A program made the position numbers and the translations under genes. Below, piece after piece: positions 16,828-23,809 of a stretch of DNA of 40,727 nt. Source of the DNA: an uncultured Clostridia bacterium (GTDB lineage Bacteria > Bacillota > Clostridia > Christensenellales > Borkfalkiaceae); the NCBI GenBank assembly GCA_947628555.1, contig CANRAI010000002.1:1-40727 (forward strand). The letters run 5' to 3'. The notes beneath the pieces are model-generated. The model was given only the letters and a program-made list of their open reading frames with translations, ran no database searches and was not told the DNA's origin. Every line of letters begins with the position of its first letter. Position 1 is the stretch's first letter.

Positions 16828-19561
16828 CCCTTGGTATCTGTTGATAGCCGTTCCCCTCGTTGTTCTGTTTACCGTCCCGTTTATCGTGGCGATAAGAAAG
16901 ACCAACGTAAACGGGCACAACGTTGCTTCGCAGGTGCTTCACATTTTAATAGCGATTATAATAGCCTTTGCAGCGGCGGGCACATCCTTTGACACCATGC
17001 TCACCGAAACAAACGTATACGTTGTAGCCGACGTATCCTATTCGGCGAACAAAAATCTCGACGCCATAGATGGCTACATAAAGAATCTCGATTTGCCCGC
17101 ACATAGCAAGCTCGGCGTAGTTTGCTTCGGCAAGGACTGCGAAATTCTGTGCAATATGGGCGATCCCGATAAGTTCCATACGGTAAAAGATTCCACCGTG
17201 GACGACAGCGAGACCAATATTTGCGAAGCGTTGGAGTTTACTGGCGGGCTGTTTAAGGACGATGTTATTAAGCGCATAGTGCTTATAACCGATGGCAAAG
17301 CCACGGACACGAGCGACGACTACGCGATGGCCCGCGCTGTAGAGGGGCTGGAAGCCCAAGGCGTGAAGGTGGACGCGATTTATCTCAACGATAATATCTC
17401 CGCCGACGCAAAAGAGGTGCAGATATCTTCCGTCCAATATGCCAAAAGCGTCTTCTCCAACCGCAACGAAAAGGCGGCAGTATCGGTGCGCTCAACGTAC
17501 GATACGCGCGCGATAATGACCTTGAAGTGCAATGAAGATATCGAGTCGCAGAGGGCGGTAGAACTCAAAAAGGGCATAAACTATATCGATTTCGACCTCG
17601 ACACTTCCCAAGAGGGCGAAAAGGACTACGAGGTGACCGTCTCGGCGGACGACGACATCTGCGACTATAACAACGTATATAAGTTTACGCAGCAGGTAAC
17701 TTCGGTAATGAAGGTTATGGTGGTCACGGGCGACTACGATGAGGGGCTGAGCGTAGTGGATTACTACGGCGACGACGTGGCAATAGATATATACGATTTC
17801 AGTTCGTCTCCCAATAAGCAGCCGATAGATTCGGAAAAATATCCCAACGTCAATCTGTATTCCAACCGTAGTCTTCCTACCTCGCTTGGCGATTTGAATC
17901 TATACGACGAATTTGTGATCTCCGAGGTAACGCTCGGCAGGATAACGGGCGCTTCGATGTTTGTTTCCAGTTTAAACGCCGCAGTATCTAAATTCGGCAA
18001 GACCTTGCTCACTTTCGGCAATATACGTAGCGAAGCAACTTCGCTCGGCAATATGCTGCCCGTAAATTTCGGCGACGATAATTCCACGCCCAAGCTTTAT
18101 ACTCTCATAATAGACTCTTCGAGAAGTATGGAGGATTTAAAACACCTTCAATTGGCAAAACAGCTTGCTGTGCGGCTTTTGGACCTGTTGAATGAGAATG
18201 ACGAGATATGCCTTATAACCTTCAACGGCACGGCGCGTATGATTCAGCCGCCCACACCGTTTAGTAGGGGCACGAGAAACTCTATAATAGCAAATATAAA
18301 CGGCCTTGAATACACCCAAGGCACTATAATAGGCGCGGGCTTAAAGATGTGTTACGACTTTGTAAACGATTTGGAATACAGCGCCAAACAGGTAATGCTT
18401 ATTACCGACGGTCTGGACTATCTTGCAAGCTCGGCTCCCGAACCCCGTGGACTTGCGCGGACCATGTACAACGCGGGCATAGTAACCTCGGTTTTCGACG
18501 TCGGTAGGCAGGGCGATACGAGCACGGGAGCCAACAACAACCCCACTAATGCCTTTGCAAAAAGCCTTTTGATAGGAATAGCTTCGGCGGGCGGCGGAAA
18601 GTACTTCTATTCCAAAAGCGCCTCGGAGCTCAATGAGGTAACCTTCGGCGATATAAAGGAGCTCACCAATGATCCGGTTAACGAAAAGCAAGCCGAGGTT
18701 TCCGTTTTAAGGCGTGTGGACAATACGCTTGCGGGGCTTGACTCGGTAACTTTCCCGTCGGTAAACGGATATGTATATACAAGAATCAAACCGGCGGCAA
18801 CCACCGTGCTGGCTATAAACCACGTAACGGAAGAGGATACCGACCCGACCCGCATTCCTCTGTACGCATATTGGAAATATGGAAACGGAATAGTTGCATC
18901 GTTTACAAGCCGCATCGGAAATGCATGGCTTGACAACTGGAGGGCGGCAGACATAGATTCCGTGTTTATGTCCAACGTCGTCAAGGATATTTCCCCCAAA
19001 GAAAAGATAGATAAGCCGTATATCATAGATGTGAAAAAAGACGGCGCGCAGTTTGAAATTTCGGCTACGCCGGGCACAGCAGTCACTTCAGCCGAAGTCA
19101 GCGCGCACATATTTACCCCCGACGGCGACAGCTTTTTCAAAGTTATGAACTATACGCGCGAGAAGGGGAAGTATATTTGCAGGTTCGATGGCGTTGGCGC
19201 AGGTTCGTACAAGATTGAGATAAACTATAATTTAGGGCAACGGCGATACAGCTCCGAAGAGGTGTATCACTATTCCTATTCGGACGAGTACGACAGCTTT
19301 GCGATATTCAACCCCGCGCCGCTTTACAAGGCGCTGAACGGCAAGGGCGAAGTTAGCCTTGATGGCAAGCTATCGCTTAAAAACGACGATGAAAACGTGG
19401 ATCTGCACAAGGTGGATATGACTATCCCTCTGTTAGCTGTTGCGGCGGCGTTGTATGTTGTGGATATTGCCGTGAGAAAGTTGAAGTGGGACGATATCAA
19501 GAGTTTCTTCGGACTTTTCAGAAAATCCGATAAAAAGTCTGCGGGAGGAAAAGCGGTATGA
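16805..19561 (+). CDS. Membrane protein with two VWA domains and a glutamine-amidotransferase-like domain
   Basis: About 918 residues from ATG 16805, chosen over ATG 16766 because GGAG (16792-16795) is correctly spaced and hydrophobic homology starts there. Two N-terminal helices (about 8-28, 38-58) precede a first VWA domain with DVSYS (Asp76-Ser80). A beta region and a glutamine-amidotransferase-like stretch (about 330-430, ending LPVNFGDD) follow, then a second VWA domain with canonical DSSRS (Asp437-Ser441), a beta domain, and a C-terminal helix at about 872-890 with a basic cytoplasmic tail. This order is known from large bacterial VWA membrane proteins in which the amidotransferase domain is non-catalytic. 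It overlaps both neighbours, by 23 and 4 bases, so it is tightly coupled. Likely the second envelope component of the MoxR machine. Confidence 0.85.
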   Translation: MNSISFDNPWYLLIAVPLVVLFTVPFIVAIRKTNVNGHNVASQVLHILIAIIIAFAAAGTSFDTMLTETNVYVVADVSYSANKNLDAIDGYIKNLDLPAHSKLGVVCFGKDCEILCNMGDPDKFHTVKDSTVDDSETNICEALEFTGGLFKDDVIKRIVLITDGKATDTSDDYAMARAVEGLEAQGVKVDAIYLNDNISADAKEVQISSVQYAKSVFSNRNEKAAVSVRSTYDTRAIMTLKCNEDIESQRAVELKKGINYIDFDLDTSQEGEKDYEVTVSADDDICDYNNVYKFTQQVTSVMKVMVVTGDYDEGLSVVDYYGDDVAIDIYDFSSSPNKQPIDSEKYPNVNLYSNRSLPTSLGDLNLYDEFVISEVTLGRITGASMFVSSLNAAVSKFGKTLLTFGNIRSEATSLGNMLPVNFGDDNSTPKLYTLIIDSSRSMEDLKHLQLAKQLAVRLLDLLNENDEICLITFNGTARMIQPPTPFSRGTRNSIIANINGLEYTQGTIIGAGLKMCYDFVNDLEYSAKQVMLITDGLDYLASSAPEPRGLARTMYNAGIVTSVFDVGRQGDTSTGANNNPTNAFAKSLLIGIASAGGGKYFYSKSASELNEVTFGDIKELTNDPVNEKQAEVSVLRRVDNTLAGLDSVTFPSVNGYVYTRIKPAATTVLAINHVTEEDTDPTRIPLYAYWKYGNGIVASFTSRIGNAWLDNWRAADIDSVFMSNVVKDISPKEKIDKPYIIDVKKDGAQFEISATPGTAVTSAEVSAHIFTPDGDSFFKVMNYTREKGKYICRFDGVGAGSYKIEINYNLGQRRYSSEEVYHYSYSDEYDSFAIFNPAPLYKALNGKGEVSLDGKLSLKNDDENVDLHKVDMTIPLLAVAAALYVVDIAVRKLKWDDIKSFFGLFRKSDKKSAGGKAV

Positions 19562-20949
19562 AAAAACTTTTGATTTTTCTGTTGGCGCTTATTATGTCTC
19601 TCTGCTTTGCCGCAGGTTGCGGTCCGGGCAAAACGAACTCCGGTCCCTCGGGAAACGAGGGGTCGGGCGGAGGCGGCTCTGAATGGCCTGGCGGAGGAGG
19701 CTCCGAAGGCCCTGGCGGAGGCGGCTCCGAATGGCCCGGCGGAGGCGGCTCGGAAACGAACAATGTGTTCGTCGTATCATTGAGAGCCGACGGCTTAGCC
19801 TATAATCCAAGCATAGATATGAGCGCGCTTTTGACGTCTGCCGATGGTTCGGATACGCGCACCGTGCAATTCAAAAACGGCAAGGCTTCGGTCGCTGACC
19901 TGGACGGCGAATACAACGTTACGCTGACCAGTTTGCCTTTGGGATATTCATATAACCCCAACATATATTCGATAGGTAACGAAAACAAGTCTGTCACGGT
20001 GGACTTGGTAAGTTGCCTCAACGTCAGCGTGGCAGGGAGTGAGCCTTCGGTTACTAACTCTATGACGCTGTCGGTGAATAAGACCTACCGCGCCACGTTT
20101 AAATCTGCCGAAGACAAGGTATGGTTTATCATGCCTGCGTGCGGGTTGGAGACCATGTGCGATATTTACGCCGACAATGTTTTGCCCAAGCTTACGGGCT
20201 ACACCGCAAACGCGGCAAGCGGATATATAAATTACGATGGCGCAAAGGATATCACGGGCGGAGGAAAAAGCGGAGCTTATACGAAGAATATAAAATTTAC
20301 GGTAGAGGACGAATACAGCAATCTGAACTACTTTATTATGCAGGCGACTACGCAGAACGGCATTTACCCCGTAACGGTGGATTTTAAACTTACCAATATG
20401 GATGGGGGCGGTGGAACCCAAGGCGAGGTTACGCCCGGTCCTACCGTGCAGGATATGAGCCTTTTGAAGAGAATTCAGCCCGTAGGCGATTTTACCTATA
20501 ACTACAGAGACCCTACGCTGAGCACACGTCTTCTTTGCGATGGGTCGAGGTTCAAGCTCTTCGCGCGCGATATACAGGATTCGACCGGTCAGTTCGGCGA
20601 CGGATATTATCACCGCTATTATGAGGAGACCGATACTTACGGCGCAATTTTGTTCGCAAAAATCACCAAGCCTTGCGAGATCCTCGACATACCGCTTACA
20701 GACCCGATGATGACCGTTCACGATGGGAAGTACGACTATACACAGCTTATAGCGACCTACGGCAAATACTGCAATGACGACGGCGCGCACCCCGTGACCG
20801 AAGAGTTGAAGATGGTTTTACAGGGTCATGCCGTGAACCAGAGGTACTTTAAGGACGGCGAAGGTTGGGCGGAGACAAACGATAGGAAAATAAGGCTTCA
20901 AGCGGCCGAAGATGACCAGTGGCTGTTCTGTTGCGGATTTTATGTCTAA
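19558..20949 (+). CDS. Small lipoprotein with Gly4-Ser-Glu repeat linker, last gene of the MoxR/VWA operon
   Basis: A 463-residue exported lipoprotein (lipobox FAAGC, Cys21). Residues 37-66 are an 8-residue repeat, GGGGSE followed by WP or GP, present 3.75 times: a natural flexible spacer very like engineered Gly4-Ser linkers. Residues about 70-150 look like a prealbumin/CNA-B-type beta domain, also suggested in the giant lipoprotein. The C-terminal 170 residues form a compact Tyr/Asp-rich domain of unknown family, ending DDQWLFCCGFYV. The start codon overlaps the previous stop (ATGA) and GGGAGG lies upstream. A terminator follows 34 bases after the stop. It may be a client or co-factor of the complex; function unknown. 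Confidence 0.78.
   Translation: MKKLLIFLLALIMSLCFAAGCGPGKTNSGPSGNEGSGGGGSEWPGGGGSEGPGGGGSEWPGGGGSETNNVFVVSLRADGLAYNPSIDMSALLTSADGSDTRTVQFKNGKASVADLDGEYNVTLTSLPLGYSYNPNIYSIGNENKSVTVDLVSCLNVSVAGSEPSVTNSMTLSVNKTYRATFKSAEDKVWFIMPACGLETMCDIYADNVLPKLTGYTANAASGYINYDGAKDITGGGKSGAYTKNIKFTVEDEYSNLNYFIMQATTQNGIYPVTVDFKLTNMDGGGGTQGEVTPGPTVQDMSLLKRIQPVGDFTYNYRDPTLSTRLLCDGSRFKLFARDIQDSTGQFGDGYYHRYYEETDTYGAILFAKITKPCEILDIPLTDPMMTVHDGKYDYTQLIATYGKYCNDDGAHPVTEELKMVLQGHAVNQRYFKDGEGWAETNDRKIRLQAAEDDQWLFCCGFYV
19666..19755 (+). repeat. 24-bp tandem repeat encoding the Gly4-Ser-Glu linker
   Basis: Four consecutive units of a GGCGGAGGCGGCTC-like 24-bp sequence, the last incomplete, with synonymous variation between units. 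In-frame slippage could vary linker length between strains. Confidence 0.85.
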
Positions 20950-20983
20950 AATAAGCGCAGATTTTGTTAGCACAATGATAAGA

Positions 20984-21021
20984 AAAAAGCCGGGAGTCCA
21001 GAGGACTTTCGGCTTTTTGTA
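20984..21021 (+). terminator. Terminator of the MoxR/VWA operon
   Basis: A 16-bp stem (20984-20999 with 21003-21018, loop AGA, two G-U pairs) ending in TTTTT. Its A-rich 5' side means it may also act on minus-strand transcripts arriving from the RM genes. Confidence 0.88.
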
Positions 21022-21040
21022 TTCGTTACTATCTTTTTAA

Positions 21041-21072
21041 AGCGGCGCGTTGCCTTTCGGTAGCCCGCCGCT
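21041..21072 (-). terminator. Probable terminator of the RM operon
   Basis: A 7-bp GC stem (21041-21047 with 21066-21072) with an inner GCC/GGC pairing, 4 bases past the methyltransferase stop on the minus strand. The T tract is weak, so the adjacent hairpin at 20984-21018 may help. Confidence 0.5.
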
Positions 21073-21076
21073 TGTT

Positions 21077-22564
21077 TTATAATCTTATGTATTTCGCAAA
21101 AATTTCGTCTAATTCAATTATATGTTTTTGATTATTATCGCCTTTGAGCAAGTCGTATATTTTCAGGATTTTTTCTTTATCCGTTTGTGACACCGCTTGC
21201 ATATCTAAAACCATAGCATTATTCAAATCGTTTGGTTCGAATTTATCCAATCCCTCGCCGTATTCTCTTTTGTGCCGTTTCAAAATTTCACGGGCGGCGG
21301 GGGTAATCAGATAGCAGTAAAAGATATTTATATAATCTTCCGTGACGTTGCCGTTAAAATATAACCCGTGAAAGGCAGTTAAATTTTTGGCTTTCGCCTC
21401 GTTTCTGATTATTTTCAGTTTGCCGCGGTTGAAAACGGAAATAAGAATGGGGGCGGAATCTTTCTTTTCCAATGAATACCAGGGCTTTCTGTGGGACGTA
21501 AGATAGGTCTTATCGTACCCGCGGCTATTCCCGTAAGCGATATAATCGAAATCTCCCTTTGAAAGCGCTTTTGTGCCGTCAAATAAAAACATTTTTTTGT
21601 TTTTTTCCGCTAAACGCCGGAAAACTTCTTCGGTGAGAATACAGCAATCGAGATTTTGTGATTTTGTTACGCAGGGAACACATGCGATACGGCTTAAATT
21701 ATGCGCTTTTATTTTTTCTTCGGATAAGACAAAGAAATCGTTGTTCCCTGTCGCTATACCCCGTTTAACCTTTGCTATTGAAGATAAACAAACCAAATTA
21801 TTGCATACATACGCGCGTTTTTCGTTATTGAAATAATTCAACCATTTTTCTTTGAAATCTATTTCGCAGATTGCAAGTCTTTTGGCGTTTTTAGGAAAAT
21901 CTTCCAGTTCGTCAAGGTCGTAAACATTGATAAAATCGATATAACCGTCATTGTTTTTTTCCAAACACAGTATGCAGGAGGTGGTTATGGCGCCATTAAA
22001 TAATTTTATCCGTGAATCGAATTTTATTATATGCTTGATGATTTTCAAGTCGAGCAAATATTTTTTTACAGTTTCGCCGTATCCCGTATTCAGAAATTCA
22101 TAAGGAAGAATGTAACAGCATCTGCCATTTGTTTTAAGCTCGTTTACGCTTTTAATTAAAAAATATACGCAAAGATTGCTGTAACCGCTTAAAGATATAC
22201 CATAATTTTCTTTAAACAGCTTATTGTAATATTTTCTTTTCGGTATTTGCTGGAATTTGTTGTAGGGCGGATTGCAAATAATTGCTCCGAATTTTTCATC
22301 GATAACGCTGTCCAGATAGTCCTGATTCTTTAAATTGAAATCAAAATGACAGTTTTCCGAAAGGTTTTTACAAGTTTGTTTATCTATTTCAAAGGCTGTA
22401 ATTCTTAAATTCGGTCTGCGTTTTTTCCCTGCAAGCAAAAAAACTCCCAAACCCGCCGCGGGGTCTAAGATGTCGTCTCCCTTTTCACCCAAAACCCAGT
22501 TTATCATAAAATCTGCAACGGGACGCGGGGTATAAAATTGACCTAAAAGGTTTTTTTCTTTCAT
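21077..22564 (-). CDS. Type II DNA adenine-N6 methyltransferase
   Basis: A 495-residue SAM-dependent DNA methyltransferase that would protect host DNA from the adjacent endonuclease. Motif X-like GQFYTPRPVADFM is at 8-20, motif I (SAM binding) DPAAGLG at 34-40, and the catalytic adenine-N6 motif IV NPPY at 98-101. The order X-I-IV followed by a long C-terminal recognition domain is the gamma class. The ATG (22564) overlaps the endonuclease stop by 4 bases, so the two are co-translated. Composition is clearly more AT-rich than neighbouring genes, a sign of horizontal acquisition. Recognition sequence cannot be read from the protein. Confidence 0.9.
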   Translation of the reverse strand: MKEKNLLGQFYTPRPVADFMINWVLGEKGDDILDPAAGLGVFLLAGKKRRPNLRITAFEIDKQTCKNLSENCHFDFNLKNQDYLDSVIDEKFGAIICNPPYNKFQQIPKRKYYNKLFKENYGISLSGYSNLCVYFLIKSVNELKTNGRCCYILPYEFLNTGYGETVKKYLLDLKIIKHIIKFDSRIKLFNGAITTSCILCLEKNNDGYIDFINVYDLDELEDFPKNAKRLAICEIDFKEKWLNYFNNEKRAYVCNNLVCLSSIAKVKRGIATGNNDFFVLSEEKIKAHNLSRIACVPCVTKSQNLDCCILTEEVFRRLAEKNKKMFLFDGTKALSKGDFDYIAYGNSRGYDKTYLTSHRKPWYSLEKKDSAPILISVFNRGKLKIIRNEAKAKNLTAFHGLYFNGNVTEDYINIFYCYLITPAAREILKRHKREYGEGLDKFEPNDLNNAMVLDMQAVSQTDKEKILKIYDLLKGDNNQKHIIELDEIFAKYIRL

Positions 22565-23649
22565 TCTATGCTAAATCCGAATAATTCTTCGAAGCCCTTT
22601 GTATTTATTTGTACAATGCTTTTTTCAAAGGTGACGTAAAACAATAATCTTCCCCGTCCAAGCTCTTTCATTTTGCTTTTATGCTCGGGCAGAGAAACTT
22701 TTTGCAGAATATTTTTCCCTTTGTCGGGTTTGATTTTTATCGTCGTTTTATTTTGGTTTTTAACGTCGCTTTCTATGAAATAATCCCTGCCTTCCGCTTC
22801 TTCATCGCACAGCAAGGTTAAAATTTCTTCATATGAAATTCCGTACGCCTTGTCGAAAAACATCTGCAAATAATAGTGGGGCACGTTATACCTTTTTACC
22901 CAATTATAGACTACCTTTAAATCCTCGACTTTGGGAGTAATGCTTAAAAATTTCCTTGTCTGGATTTTCGTCAAATATAGTTTCAATTCTTTGAGTAGCG
23001 AAGATAATTGGGACAATTCCTGCGAACTTTTCCAGGAAGGAGTACGATAGGAAACTACGGAGATGTTGTCCTTATCCAATGCGGAAATTATTTTATGCAG
23101 CTCGGGATTTTTTTTCAGAAGCAATTCGGAAAAATTATTTATAATGCTTGCTTTTAAATCAAAAATTTTTTTAAATAAAAAGGATTCTTCGCCTTGCATA
23201 TAAGCATTATATTTATCGTATAAAAAGGAACTTGACCTTATTTCGATGCCGCACTTTGCTTTCGGCACCAGCAAATCCAATTCTTCTTGCGATAAACGGC
23301 AAATATTATATGTATCGTAAGGGAAATCTTTTTTATTGAAAATCAATACGTCGGGACGCTTGCCTATCGCGTCGAGCTCGTTCTGATAGTTTCGGTAAAA
23401 TTCGGCAAAGCCTGTTTCGCCGGCTATTATATCGTCGTCCCGCCCGTATTTTACGGCAATATAATTTTTCGAAAAATCGTTAATGCCCTTAATAAAAGTT
23501 TTTTCCGCCCAATCGCCTTGTTCTTTGTTGGTTAAAAATTCGGAAGAAACCTGCGTAGGCACGCCGTATTTTTCCCTTTCGACATTCAAATCCAATAATT
23601 CTCTGTTGACGTTTTTAATGACGCTTTCGATTTTTTCTATGTATTCCAT
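22561..23649 (-). CDS. Type II restriction endonuclease, possibly AccI-like
   Basis: A 362-residue protein immediately upstream of, and overlapping, the adenine methyltransferase gene, the usual layout of a type II restriction-modification pair. A PD-(D/E)xK-like core is visible: Pro99-Asp100 in GKRPDVLIF and Glu136-Ile-Arg138 in CGIEIRSSSF, with Arg where Lys is normal. Length and the GIEIRSS segment recall AccI-type endonucleases (GT/MKAC), but this is memory-based and uncertain. ATG 23649 is preceded by GAGG on the minus strand. AT-rich like its partner. If Arg138 is incompatible with catalysis it could be inactive. Confidence 0.72.
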   Translation of the reverse strand: MEYIEKIESVIKNVNRELLDLNVEREKYGVPTQVSSEFLTNKEQGDWAEKTFIKGINDFSKNYIAVKYGRDDDIIAGETGFAEFYRNYQNELDAIGKRPDVLIFNKKDFPYDTYNICRLSQEELDLLVPKAKCGIEIRSSSFLYDKYNAYMQGEESFLFKKIFDLKASIINNFSELLLKKNPELHKIISALDKDNISVVSYRTPSWKSSQELSQLSSLLKELKLYLTKIQTRKFLSITPKVEDLKVVYNWVKRYNVPHYYLQMFFDKAYGISYEEILTLLCDEEAEGRDYFIESDVKNQNKTTIKIKPDKGKNILQKVSLPEHKSKMKELGRGRLLFYVTFEKSIVQINTKGFEELFGFSIE

Positions 23650-23672
23650 ACTTAAACCTCGCAGGCTAAATT

Positions 23673-23701
23673 ATTATAACATAAAAAAGCAGGTTATGTA
23701 A
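23673..23701 (-). promoter_or_regulatory. RM operon promoter
   Basis: On the minus strand: TTACAT (23696-23701), 17 bases, TATAAT (23673-23678), about 24 bases before the endonuclease ATG. The -10 is perfect and the -35 weak. Confidence 0.55.
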
Positions 23702-23757
23702 AAATTTTTTTAAAATTGACGGATATTTGCAACTTAAAAATCATTTGCTGCGATTTT

Positions 23758-23768
23758 CGTGTTATAAT
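23758..23768 (+). promoter_or_regulatory. Extended -10 promoter of the P-type ATPase
   Basis: TGT-TATAAT (TATAAT at 23763-23768) with no good -35, an extended -10 arrangement, about 41 bases before the TTG start codon. Confidence 0.5.
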
Positions 23769-23809
23769 ATCCTGCGGTAAAAGTTATAATACTTTGTGAG
23801 GTAACTGAA

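Noticed and set aside
19666..19755. CRISPR-like short repeat array
   Set aside because: Units are contiguous, in frame, and encode a Gly/Ser linker with no spacers; no cas genes are present.
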